Below are positions 54,801-64,000 of a stretch of DNA of 64,000 nt, piece by piece. The translations under genes and the position numbers were made by a program. The DNA is taken from NCBI RefSeq assembly GCF_000340215.1, contig NW_006921532.1, positions 4,291,126-4,355,125 of the forward strand. The letters are read 5' to 3'. Every line of letters starts with the position of its first letter. The first letter of the stretch is position 1. This stretch comes from Pseudocercospora fijiensis CIRAD86 (Eukaryota; Ascomycota; Dothideomycetes; Mycosphaerellales; Mycosphaerellaceae). The notes beneath the pieces were generated by a model. That model did not search any database. It was not told the DNA's origin and saw only the letters and a list, made by a program, of their open reading frames with translations.

Positions 54801-56238
54801 AGACCTTGACAGGCCGAGACTGGCGAGAGTGCACACCGTCTTGTGCGCCAAAGGCGCTGAAATTAGGCAACAAATGACTCCCTGCGGCCTCGATCTTCAC
54901 CCAATCACCGGAGAAGCAGCCCAAGCGAGTCAAAGCAGTGGCATCGACGTACACGCGTGCCTCTTCGTCTTCATCCGAGGCGGGCTTGGGATGAAGGAGC
55001 TCGTTTGGTATACGCTCCAGGAGACCTTGGGCTCGAAAGACTTTGCTTCGGACCGAATGACCTCCACGTATGGTAGTGGAGGTCATGTTAGAAAAGACGG
55101 ATCCGGGAGTGCTGATGCCACGGGCGTGAGCGCCAAACGGCCGAGGTGTGGCAGAAGTAAGGGCGGAGCTCAGGCCTGATGGTGCATCGGCCAGCCCGGG
55201 CTTGGCGAGAGAGATCATATCGTCAGAGCCGTCTGACAAATTACTCTCTTCAGCACTGGAGTCGAACAGATCTTCCGAATTGGACATATCCGTGGCAGAC
55301 TTGGAGACCACAATGGGTTTGGCAGGGGAGTTTTCTTCAGTAGCCGAGAAGAACTGCTCGTTGGCAGTATCTTCTTCTCCAGAGTCTTCGTCTAGCCTGG
55401 GGCTGAGAAGAGCCTTGCTATTGAACAGGGTGGCTCGCTTGTCCGATGCAGGGACTATCACGATATTCGTCGTAGCAGCCACAACGCCTTGGGAGACTGG
55501 CTCACATGAGAGCACCTTGGCGGGCGGCGCAGGCGTATGTGTGACGGGATGCACCAAGGACAAAGGAAGCACATCTTCGGCATGCACTATCTGCACATGC
55601 GCTAAAGCCTCACTCACCAACGCTTTGCTCTTGCTGTCTGCATGCACTCCTGGTGCTTCTTCAGTAGGACTAGGCAAAGCACGCTTCCCGGCCTTTCGCG
55701 CGGACTGAGCAGGCGTAGTGCTCAAGCCACTTCCGTAGCGTTTGTTCACATCTTCCAGCTTCTGCAACGCTTCTGTGTCGACGGAGACAAATATGGTGTC
55801 GAGTGGGAGAGGGACGACATCGCTGATGCTGACTTCAAGTGTAGAGTTCTGCCGGAGGGTCTTGGTCGGGTAGAGAGCGTGCACAATTCTCACCAAGCTC
55901 TGCGTGGCATGCGCAGCGGCAGGGAAGCGCACTGTGGACGGGGGCAGAGGCTTCTCGTTCTGCGCTTGGCCTCGGACAGGCAGAAGGGACCAGCTTGACT
56001 CGGTGGGCGAGGGGTTGGGGGTCCAAGGCGTGAAGGCGGCGTGGTAGGTCTTCTCTTTGACATGGCCTTCGGACGAGCCAGCGCTGGGAAACAAGTCGTG
56101 CTCCAGGTCGCTCGACAGCACTCCCACCTCGCCCTTCAAGCTGCTGTCCAGATACAGCTTGGCCGATATGGCCGGCTTGTCCTCCCTGCGCCGCCTTTTG
56201 CGCTTCAGCGAGCCTGGCTGAGGCACGTCGTATGCCAT
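51870..56238 (-). CDS. PEX6: peroxisomal AAA+ ATPase Pex6
   Basis: Type-II AAA+ ATPase that with Pex1 extracts ubiquitinated Pex5 from the peroxisomal membrane, so it is needed for matrix-protein import. Two exons on the minus strand are 56238-52655 and 52593-51870, and the 61-nt intron has donor GTAAGT. The protein has 1435 residues, within the fungal Pex6 range. The start is ATG 56238 (MAYDVPQPGSLKRKRRRRED). The N-terminal ~750 residues are variable. D1 (about 790-940) is degenerate: the Walker A site reads STQRNIGKA and Walker B reads AICITHLE, as is typical of Pex6 D1. D2 is intact: Walker A GPPGTGKT at 1046-1053, Walker B VVFFDELDS with D1105/E1106, and the second region of homology [20 protein letters not shown]. 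The C-terminus after exon 2 (FTLDPSVSLARVAE...ADLYALCSDAM) is the AAA lid, followed by a disordered tail. Confidence 0.95.
52594..52654 (-). other. intron of PEX6
   Basis: 61 nt with donor GTAAGT, branch CTGAC and acceptor CTTAG. It joins EALTRK to FTLDPSVS within the D2 lid. Confidence 0.9.
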
Positions 56239-57245
56239 GATGGCGCTGGGGTTACTGCTGCTGGGGAATTTCGAGCTGTACGGAGACCTTCAACAGCAAC
56301 AGTCGTCGTGAGTAGTGAGAGCTCCTCCCGAGCATCGAGGAGCACGCTTTGCCAGACAGGGAACTGTCGGAATGTGAAAAATCGGTCCGTGCCGAGGTCC
56401 GAGTATGTGTATAATGTCACCAACAGATGCCAACAGACAGGTAGTAGTCGGGTGTATATGACAGTCTGTCCGGTGCGACAGAGAAAGATCGCATCGCACT
56501 CTCAGCACCATCTGCTTGGTGAGAGGCGTGCGTTGCTGTTGGACCATGCTCATCACCGTGCCGCCTGCCCTGCCGGAGACGGCGGAGACAGTGCATCTCT
56601 CGAGTCTCGGCTGCGGAGAGCGGAGAGCGGAGAGCGGAGCGGAGCGGAGAACGGAGACGAACCTCCGAAACCTCCGAAACTCTGGCTCTGGTCGATGGGA
56701 TGGGCATGTGTGGCAGGAGGTACATGTATTATTGTTGCAGTGTGCTCGCAGCACATCACTGGACGATGCAGTATGAGGCTGCTGAAGGAATCACCAATGC
56801 CAATGCCAATGCCAATGCCAATGCCAGTGCCAGTGCCAGTGCCAGTGCCAGTACCAATGCCAATGCCAGTGCCAGTACCAGTGGACCCAATTCGCAATCT
56901 CGTGCGTCCAACTTTTCCAACCCGCCCGGCGTCTACGTCACCCCGAGAATCCATCTGCAATTCGCAATCGCCAATCTGGAGATGTACATGCACGTGTCGA
57001 CGAGCCCGACCATGGTTGAGAACTTGACATTCCATTACAGATCGACGCTCTCCAATTTGCCGCAAGTCGGCCGCTCACTACTATCATGGTGCGCGACATT
57101 GACATTGGCTCGTCTGCCACCACTCCTCCCTGTATTCTCCTTCTACCTCCTACCTCATTCTGCCTTTGTATGATTCTTGACGCCTGCGCTTACACCTGCA
57201 CCCTTCTCTGCGTAGCCCGGCACTGCAAGGGCCGCACATGATACC
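56239..57245. promoter_or_regulatory. divergent region between PEX6 and the lipase gene
   Basis: Contains a GA-rich run (56616-56660, cggagagcggagagcggag) and the long TGCCAA/TGCCAG hexamer tract at 56794-56883. Frames of 150-330 codons that cross it are produced by the repeats and are not supported as genes. Confidence 0.5.
56794..56883 (+). repeat. hexamer tract (CAATGC / CAGTGC)n, about 15 units
   Basis: Near-perfect tandem hexamers that switch between AATGCC and AGTGCC types. It is the longest of the window's hexamer tracts. Confidence 0.9.
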
Positions 57246-59753
57246 ATGTACAATGGCGCTGCGAACGATCGATCCGCTACACTGCCCGGCTCTGGCCTTC
57301 GCTACAAGCAGAGAGCTTACGCCCACCAAGCTGAAAAGTTAGGATACCTCTCACTGGAGAAAGAGCCCGCCGGCAATGGTCATACACAAGCAGCAGAGGC
57401 CAAATTTGTGACTCCATTCGACCCAGTCATCGAGACCCAGGATGGCAAGCGACTGCCTGCCGTACCGGTGGACGAGGCGAACAAGCTCAATGCATTGAAA
57501 GACCAGGCCGAGCGAAGGACTCCACGGGAAGCACCTCAGTCTGCCCTGCGCGAAAGCAAAGATGGGCACGTTCACGGCATTATACACGGCCATTCGCAAC
57601 CGGCACAACAGAGCGAGGAAGCTGGCGCGCCTCTTCGCGAGGCTGTTCCATCCTCAAAGACCAATCCATTATTCCCACCTCTACCTATGGTTCGAGCAAC
57701 TTGAGAGCACCCCAATATCCGAGACATTTGCTGACATTCGTGTCATTACTTTTAGTACGGACCGCCCTCTTGCCTACGGACCCTTCAGTGCTGCTTCTTC
57801 CGCGCAACGTCTGCTGTGCTATCTTTCTGCTTTCTTCTCGCCATTGTCGTCGGAGCACTGATAGACGCCGTCCCGCGAATGAGTAAAGACTTGCGAACAC
57901 GTGCCTCGCTCAAGAACCCCAAAAAGCTGAGACCTTTCTACAACGAAGAAATGAAAAGACGGCAGGAACGCAAAGCAGCGGAAGGGGCTTGGAGTAAACA
58001 GCGCAATGGCGTGTCAACACCATCTGGGGAGAAAAGCACCCACCAGGACGAGGAATACATTCCAACTGAAGGTGGTCCTGATCCGCTCGTTGTTGACGTT
58101 GCCTACTACGCTCGACGTGTGGGCCTCGATGCCGAAACGTATGAAGTGCAAACAGAGGATGGATTTATAATTGAGCTGTGGCACATATTCAATCCTCGTG
58201 AATATTGCAGCCCCCCGCCCGAGGCTCGTGGTATTCAAGGCCCAGACATCTTCCGCACACGTCCGACAGATCCTACCTTTGGCCAGGCTCAACAGTGGAA
58301 GGACGGCAGGAAAAGATACCCAATCCTCATGATACATGGCTTGCTCCAATCTGGGGGCGCTTTCTGCTGCAACGACGATGACTCGCTCGCCTTCTATCTG
58401 GCCAAGTCTGGGTACGATGTATGGATAGGCAATAACCGTTGTGGTTTTACTCCGAAGCACACATCCTTACGATACGAAGATCCAAGGATGTGGAATTGGA
58501 ACATTCGGCAAATGGGCGTTATGGATATGCCAGCTCTCATCAGTCGAGTCCTCGCCGAAACAGGCTTTCCTAAGCTGGGCTTGATTTCTCATAGTCAGGG
58601 CACCACAGAGGTCTTCGTCGCTCTCGCAAAAGAGCAGAGACCAGACATTGGTGAAAAGATCTCGGTTTTCTGCGCCCTGGCGCCTGCTGCCTACGCAGGC
58701 CCGCTCATTGGAAAATTCTATTTCAAGTTTATGCAAAGCATCAGCCCAGGCATATTTCGCATTGTCTTTGGCATACATTCCTTCATTCCTCTGATGCTCA
58801 TGGCTCACAAGATTCTACCCGCGCGACCTTTTTCCTGGATGGGCTACCACGTATTCTCTTACCTCTTCGGCTGGAACGATGGTAGATGGGATCGAGGACT
58901 GCGAGATCGCATGTTTCAGTGGGCGCCCGTCTATGTCAGCGCCGAATCCATGCGCTGGTGGCTAGGTAGGGAATGCTTCGCCATGCAAAAGTGCATCTTG
59001 GCCACAAGAGAAGAGGGAAAATTGGAAGACCAAGAAGACGAGGAAGACGATGAGATCATTCGTAAATACTACGCGGATCGCGAACCTCATGTCACGGAGC
59101 GGCGGAAATTGCAGCGTAACTTGACCAGCTTCCACTGTCAAACTTTGACACATCAACATCACGATTCGAAGAGGGCCAAGTTCGCTTGGTACGATGATCG
59201 CTTCCCACCTCTTGCGATGTGGGTATGTGGTGCTGATGACCTGGTCGATGGTCGGAGACTGTTACGGCGATTTGATCGCGGCCGAGAACCACATGTTCGC
59301 GTTGTGCACAAGAAAATAATCGAAGGATATGAACATCTAGACGTGATTTGGGCAATGGATGCGATAGAAAAGGTTGGCAAGGAAGTCCGTGAGGTGATCT
59401 GGCGGACTGCAGACTCCATTAGCCAATCTCGGTGCAGAATACCGGTGGGATGTACAAGGCCTTATCAGGAAGAACCAGAGGGACTAGACGTGCCAATGGT
59501 GAATTCGGGGGGACGGGCGCGAATGGCTAGCATCAGTGAGACACCAGCACAGTATGGGGAATCTGCGAGGACGAAAGTGGATGCCAGTAAGAGCGCCGGC
59601 GAAGATCAGCAACATTACGAAGAAAGCGTTGATGAAGTCCAGGAGCTTGCTAGGCACAATGAGATACCTTCGATGTTTGGAAGGAGGCTTCCCGAAGCAC
59701 ATTTCACGGACTTGCAGGAGAAATCGAACCCCATTGAACAGCAGAAGGCATGA
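57246..59753 (+). CDS. alpha/beta-hydrolase lipase, steryl ester hydrolase type (Tgl1/Yeh family)
   Basis: Membrane-anchored lipase of the acid lipase/steryl ester hydrolase family, expected to cleave sterol esters or triacylglycerols at ER or lipid droplets. Two exons are inferred, 57246-57689 and 57756-59753, giving 813 residues. The intron (66 nt) has an unusual GTTCGA donor, a good CTGAC branch and a TTTAG acceptor. The GTG at 57816 is not a start. The N-terminal ~147 residues are polar, then PLFPPLPM-YGPPSCLRTLQCC leads into one hydrophobic segment (residues ~170-184, LSFCFLLAIVVGAL). The AB-hydrolase lipase N-terminal motif VQTEDGFIIELWHI precedes the oxyanion loop HGLLQSGGAF. The nucleophile elbow is SHSQG with Ser428. 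Acid and base candidates are the Asp in CGADDLVDG and the His in EGYEHLDVIW. An acidic loop (EDQEDEEDD) follows the lid. The C-terminal ~120 residues are disordered. Substrate is inferred from the family. Confidence 0.85.
57690..57755 (+). other. intron of the lipase gene
   Basis: 66 nt with acceptor ATTACTTTTAG and branch GCTGAC. The donor GTTCGA is weak, but both exons are in phase and the junction MYGPPS fits the family-like segment. Confidence 0.6.
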
Positions 59754-60867
59754 GAGGAGTGCATACGAGCAACATACACAAGACATAGAGATGATCCGCG
59801 TAAAGAGATAGACCTACAAATTATTGGCATGAATGTGATGATAATGCTTGATGTTGATCATGGTGGGTGTATTGACAGCTCTCAACTCCAGTTCTGTGCT
59901 CAACCTTCATTTTATCATGAATCGCACTGCGGGTATAAGCGTAACCTGCGCGATGTCGCATAGATGTTTGCTCTCTGCCTGCATGGCCGTGCTTGTGGTC
60001 ATCCGGATTCACTCTTAGAATGGTCTACTATGGAGCCACACTTGATTACGGCGATTGCCATCCAAGGCCACCGCGCTGGCCCATCTTGTGCTTGTCTGGC
60101 CCTCTCTTACTGCCATGCTCGACCAAGTTCCACGATATCAACTCTTGGAAGTAACCAGGTCGACCATGCAACTGGTTTATGAGGTACAACGGCTCTGTTT
60201 GGCGCACAGGATGCCGCAATGGCATATAATTCCCACTGTGACAGATTCGTGATCGTCTCGTTGCAAGAGCGACGCCTCGCAGCCTTTGATGAAGTTGGTC
60301 TTCTTCGCATCGCGATCATCGATGTCTGTCTGGAGAGAAATCCGATCTTTCCAACGGAAGCAAGCGGCAACGTGCGCTGATCGACGGCGCTAGGTTCTAG
60401 TGAGTGAAGGGTCCCGATGTTCCTGCGTCGTAGGCCGAGTCACCACAGTGGCCTCCTCATCATAATTCCATCGCTTCATCGTAGATTGCTAATTGAATTG
60501 AAGAGCATTCCATTATCAGTATGCCCCGAACAAAAGTTCAAAGAGCTTTCTGCAGACTGCGGGAGACCTTAAGCCTTCTTATAAGAGTCGCGTGTCTTAC
60601 CCCGGCATTCCGAGTGTGGGGTATGGAGTAGTCCCAAAGCTTTGTGTTTAGTTCTATCAGCTGATCATTGAGCACGAGACCTCACTGATGACAAGCCCCG
60701 CCTGCCAGCTCTCTCTTCCTCGAACTTAGCAACAAGCTCTCCTCCTTTCTTCACACACAGCTGAGCATCCTGTTCCTGACTACTGCAATTGTTCCCTTGC
60801 GAATCAACGATTCATCCCTCCTATAGTCACTGACTTACCCGAGAGCTCCATCTCATCACAAGCCATC
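59754..60867. promoter_or_regulatory. intergenic region upstream of the DUF6699-like gene
   Basis: No supported gene. The last ~170 bases before the ATG are pyrimidine-rich (CTCTCTTCCTCG, CTCCTCCTTTCTTC), typical of strong fungal promoters and 5' UTRs. They may hold a non-coding leader intron (acceptor-like CACACACAG at 60753-60761). Confidence 0.4.
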
Positions 60868-61627
60868 ATGTCCGCTGAAGTGCAAGAACCCCTCAGCAAG
60901 GTCGACTCTGCCATTGATGATGCTCCAGGATCGCCCAGCGACTCCAAGGTGAAGCACCGGAGAACGAGTAGCACCGTGAGCGGCGTCTTCAACATCCTTG
61001 ATCTTGGTGAGTTCCCTTTCGCTCCGGAGGCTCAGCTTCCATGCCGCTGCTGACATAGCTGTCTAGAGAAGGAAGGCGTGGAGCTTAAGATTGCTCCAGA
61101 GACACAGAAGCTTAACTGGTAAGTGAGGTCTGTCGTTCTGCTCGCTCGAGATGCTTGGAGCAATGTGCAGCACGGCATGCTCTCGCCTCGTGAATCTCCT
61201 GACAGAACGATCCTTCTGACAGCTCTCCAGGAAGCTCAATACGTCTCCAAGCACAATCGATGACCCATCAGTTCTGAAGAAGCTATTGGTGAACCCTCCC
61301 GTCAAGAAGATCGACCTCCACTTCCCGCTAGGCCTTGAGGTCACCGCACGGAACCTCAAAGGAGTGACAATCAAGGATGCATTAGATGCAATCCACAAGC
61401 AATACAAGAAGAAGGTATTATCCATCCGCTTCATTTCGAGTCCAAGCATGGCCGCTGACCATCCCGCACAGGCGGACGATGAGCTCGATAACCCTTACCT
61501 CGCTGGATTCGAGTGGGACAAAGAGGAGTGCTACACACGCTTCATCGTGCACCAGAAGAAGACCGGAGAGGCACCAGCTGGCGGCAGCGGCAAGAAGAAG
61601 AACAAGAAGGCCGCCGAAGAAGAGTAA
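60868..61627 (+). CDS. small DUF6699-like protein, 176 aa
   Basis: Fungal protein of unknown function. Four exons are inferred: 60868-61006, 61067-61118, 61231-61414 and 61472-61627, giving 176 residues from ATG 60868 (MSAEVQEPLSKVD). The N-terminal ~45 residues are Ser-rich. The core begins EKEGVELKIAPETQKLNW, then NTSPSTIDDPSVLKKLLVNP, then DLHFPLGLEVTARNLKGVTI and a C-terminal ELDNPYLAGFEWDKEECYTR. This resembles the fungal DUF6699 fold (a small beta-rich domain with conserved Trp and Phe). A Lys/Glu-rich tail (GKKKNKKAAEEE) follows. The third intron (57 nt) has no stop and keeps phase, so both forms would be translatable. The donors are GTGAGT, GTAAGT and GTATTA. The family call is from memory of the motif set and carries moderate confidence. 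No role is claimed. Confidence 0.75.
61007..61066 (+). other. intron 1 of the DUF6699-like gene
   Basis: 60 nt with GTGAGT donor, branch CTGAC and TCTAG acceptor. Phase 1. Confidence 0.85.
61119..61230 (+). other. intron 2 of the DUF6699-like gene
   Basis: 112 nt with GTAAGT donor, branch CTGAC and CCAG acceptor. It joins KLN(W) to KLNTSPST. Confidence 0.85.
61415..61471 (+). other. intron 3 of the DUF6699-like gene, stop-free
   Basis: 57 nt (19 codons, no in-frame stop) with donor GTATTA, branch GCTGAC and acceptor CACAG. Removal joins KKK to ADDELD. Confidence 0.7.
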
Positions 61628-63258
61628 TAAGCCGATTCCTGACGCCGATTGTACCGCTGTCACTCGCTTCAGCGTGCGTCTGCAAGAAGCTGGTAGTCAT
61701 CTGAGATGGCTCAGCAAATGATTAATTCTAGGAAGCTGTGACATTAGCGGGTGCTCTGAGATAGAATTACTCCAAGTCAGGTACCCAGTGTCATGCTTTC
61801 CTCTTCTTACAAGCCACAGCAAACAACGAAAAGCACTTGCCTGCAGCGTTCGCTGCTTCATCTGTTGTTGGCATAGGCACGCTTAACTTGAGAGCACCGA
61901 GTAAGAGACGAGAATATCGGAGCAACTGCTGGACCAGCCATCTGAGGGTTTCTCCCGGCTGAAGCTGGAAGATGCTTGGAGTGGCATCCGACGCGGGTCA
62001 GCGAAAGAGCTCGGGGCTTTTGGCATTTTGCAGTGCCTTGGCGTTCTCTCAAGTCCAGGCCTGATTCCCATGGAGGATTCTACGGTCGGTGTGTCGCACT
62101 CGCAGTGCAGAAATGCTGACGAATCCCAGATGGAGTGTTTGGATCTCCGATGCCTATTTGTGAGTGATATGTGTAGAAAGCGACGATGCAGCTCGCACTC
62201 AATGCTGCGTCTGTCCCGCCGGTTTTGCCGCAGTCGCCAATTTTTGCACTGGGTCTACGGGGCTGCTGACGTGGAACGATCACAATTCGCTCCACCACTT
62301 GGCCTTCATCCCGAATAGCCGTGCTGCAATCTTCACTCACCATTCCCGAGTCCCGACATTGGCCCAAGCAGCAAGAAGCCACTCTGTGTACTGCAGTTCA
62401 CCGTCTGCTAGGGTTTCACGTTTGGGCACGCGAAGGTGGCGTTTTCATGCCGCTTTTGCGCGCTTTCGAGTTTCGACCTCCGAGGCAGTCCGGTCTGCCA
62501 CCTTTTTGCCAATAATAACAAGTCGTGCTCTACTCTTTGGGAGGATTCTGCATTTCACGATGCTTACCTTAGCCGACGCGTGCTATGTGGACTTCGACCT
62601 GCCTATTTGAACATGCCCAAAATTGGTTCTCCCATCGGAAGCTTTTATCTTCGTCTAGCTTCGGAAGATCTGGACTTGTGCACGTGGCTATGGCTGATTG
62701 ACTTTCGTGGACAGGTGCAGATCGCCGCTTGTGCTTGAGCGGAGGCGGCGAGCAGCGAGTGACGAATCGCCAGGTGGGTTGGTGGCAGAAGGACGAAGGG
62801 CTGGTTGGCGCGCTGGACTCTTCGCCTCGTGGCAGAGCGTGCGAACAGGTTAGAATACAGGAAACGACCCGCAGGACGCACGTTGTTGGCTATCGCGTGG
62901 CCAGACACGACACCAAACGGCACATCCGCGAACGCCACCACTGCTAGGCTCCTGGCCCAGCAATAAGTGTTGCATGGCTGTGGCGGGACAGTGCTTTCGG
63001 ATATGCATAGACCTGCCCGCTGCTGCGCTGGAAAGGTCAGTAGTGTTTCGTATTCTCATTGTCCCGGGATAGCATTGTAACAGCAGTGCTAGCAACTCAG
63101 CTGCCACGCCATGTCAACACATTTGCTTCGCCGTACACTTACTTCTCTCTCAGCGACCCGTTTGTACGTTGTGACTTGCATGCATCTCACTAAATGTCTA
63201 CGCCGAGGACTGAGAGTCACGCATCGTGCTGACTTGTGCATTCTGCAAACAGATTCCA
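61628..63258. other. intergenic region, no gene seen
   Basis: About 1.6 kb of normal-composition sequence. Overlapping short frames on both strands (up to 148 codons, for example 62164-62610) are Cys/Ser/Arg-rich and lack motifs. No RNA gene was recognised. Confidence 0.4.
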
Positions 63259-64000
63259 ATGTCTGTTCCATGGGACATGAGCAATGCCACTCCAAGGCGC
63301 ATACCTAAGCTGGCTGTGAGGAATAAGAATAACATTGAAGTCAACAACTCCAGCGAGAAGAGCAATAATGAAGACCGAGAGCGGCCGGACATATTTAGCG
63401 TTCAACCTGACGACAGGACATTTGAGTTGTTGACCAGTCGTAATCAGCACCAGCGTACAGATTCGAGACAAAGTCACAGCCAGACAAGAAAGGCCCCCGG
63501 CAAGTGGAAGAGCGCTGGCATCCTTGGGTTTCTGGCCCTCAAGGAGCCTTCGACTTCTGCTTTGGAAGAATTTGCAGAGCTTGAGAGGAGAAAGATGACG
63601 AACCAGAGGGTACTGCCTGGTGTTTCGTCTCAGAAACTGCCGCATCATGTCCCGAAGGTAAACAGCAAATGGGACGGTCTTCCCCAGCCCAAGACAGAGA
63701 AAGACAAGACTCGCGCCAGCCATGAACGAGCTGACAGAAACTCGATGGCGTCTGAAAACTCTCACCATAGCGGCGCTTCAGATCGTGTTCAGTCGCACTC
63801 GGCCAAGCATCGTCCTTTTGGGTCGCTGTCTAGCGTCCCCGTAGGCCGACGCTCACTGGAGAAGTCTCGCAACGTCGCAAAGCAATCAACGTGGTCGCCT
63901 CCACCTCCTTCTCAAATACATCCGGCTTTTAGAGGGCGACAAGAACATTCCGCATCGCCTCCAGGGCTCTGTATGGCCGATGCTAATGTCGGCGTTGATC
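63259..64000 (+). CDS. unrecognised protein, 5' part only (runs off the window)
   Basis: An open frame from ATG 63259 (MSVPWDMSNATPRRIPK) to the window end, 247 complete codons without a stop. It is basic, Ser/Arg/Lys-rich and largely disordered. A compact hydrophobic patch at residues ~85-110 (KWKSAGILGFLALKEPST, SALEEFAELERRK) looks like a short conserved helix-loop-helix or interaction motif in an otherwise low-complexity protein. The function is unknown. A splice acceptor-like CTGCAAACAG lies just upstream (63244-63253), so the true start could be in an upstream exon. The 3' end lies outside the window. Confidence 0.6.
   Translation, partial: MSVPWDMSNATPRRIPKLAVRNKNNIEVNNSSEKSNNEDRERPDIFSVQPDDRTFELLTSRNQHQRTDSRQSHSQTRKAPGKWKSAGILGFLALKEPSTSALEEFAELERRKMTNQRVLPGVSSQKLPHHVPKVNSKWDGLPQPKTEKDKTRASHERADRNSMASENSHHSGASDRVQSHSAKHRPFGSLSSVPVGRRSLEKSRNVAKQSTWSPPPPSQIHPAFRGRQEHSASPPGLCMADANVGVD

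Noticed and set aside
56041..57027. 328-codon plus-strand frame with repeated MP/VP dipeptides
   Set aside because: It overlaps the PEX6 start antisense and gets its length from the AATGCC/AGTGCC hexamer tract.
49656..59753. A functional cluster of CYP53, PEX6 and lipase
   Set aside because: The three are neighbours but have mixed orientation, ordinary spacing and roles in different general pathways. No shared regulator or enzyme set is present.
1..64000. tRNA or rRNA genes
   Set aside because: I looked for T-arm GTTCRANNC-type boxes with matching A boxes on both strands and found none that I could support by eye.

Overview
The window looks like nuclear DNA of a filamentous ascomycete (Pezizomycotina), probably a Dothideomycete. 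The class assignment is inference. The evidence is single genes with very short introns (about 52-66 nt, GT...CTRAC...YAG), two Zn2Cys6 regulators, a CYP53-type benzoate hydroxylase, a mitochondrial uL2 gene, B-type cyclin and PEX6, and two large stop-riddled transposon blocks with the CpA/TpG-to-TpA signature of repeat-induced point mutation (RIP).

Layout. 1-17.4 kb is ordinary gene space: the 3' part of a KCH-type potassium transporter, an unrecognised 422-aa protein, a 1870-aa protein of unknown function with an internal duplication, mitochondrial ribosomal protein uL2m (RML2, minus strand), cyclin B, and a Zn2Cys6 regulator (minus strand). 17.4-27.2 kb is a repeat island: a possible 470-bp inverted-repeat element, a 180-bp MITE with a TA target duplication, and a PIF/Harbinger-type DNA transposon (18615-27232) with 26-bp terminal inverted repeats and a TTA target duplication. 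A complete 5.3-kb Ty1/Copia retrotransposon (19138-24443, 111-bp LTRs) is inserted inside the DNA transposon. 27.3-35.1 kb returns to genes: a second Zn2Cys6 regulator ending 117 bp from the Harbinger target duplication, a small membrane protein, and a long disordered proline-rich protein. 35.7-42.3 kb is a second RIP-degraded island. It carries a decayed piggyBac-type transposase on the minus strand and about 4 kb of degraded sequence I could not assign. 42.4-64 kb is gene space: a C2H2 regulator, a membrane-anchored unknown protein, CYP53 benzoate 4-hydroxylase, PEX6, a steryl-ester-hydrolase-type lipase, a small DUF6699-like protein, and the start of an unrecognised gene cut by the window end.

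The genes are independent fungal transcription units rather than operons. I see no metabolic cluster. PEX6 (peroxisome import), the lipase (sterol ester or lipid mobilisation) and CYP53 (aromatic acid detoxification) are neighbours, but nothing in the sequence shows that they act together. Exon structures were worked out by eye from reading-frame continuity plus splice signals, and no transcript data were available. The points most worth a second look are the duplicated Cys/Ser-Gly-Pro domain in the 1870-aa protein, the stop-free 198-nt intron inside a zinc-cluster codon block, the nested and RIP-mutated transposons with intact boundaries, and the 3-codon first exon of cyclin B.
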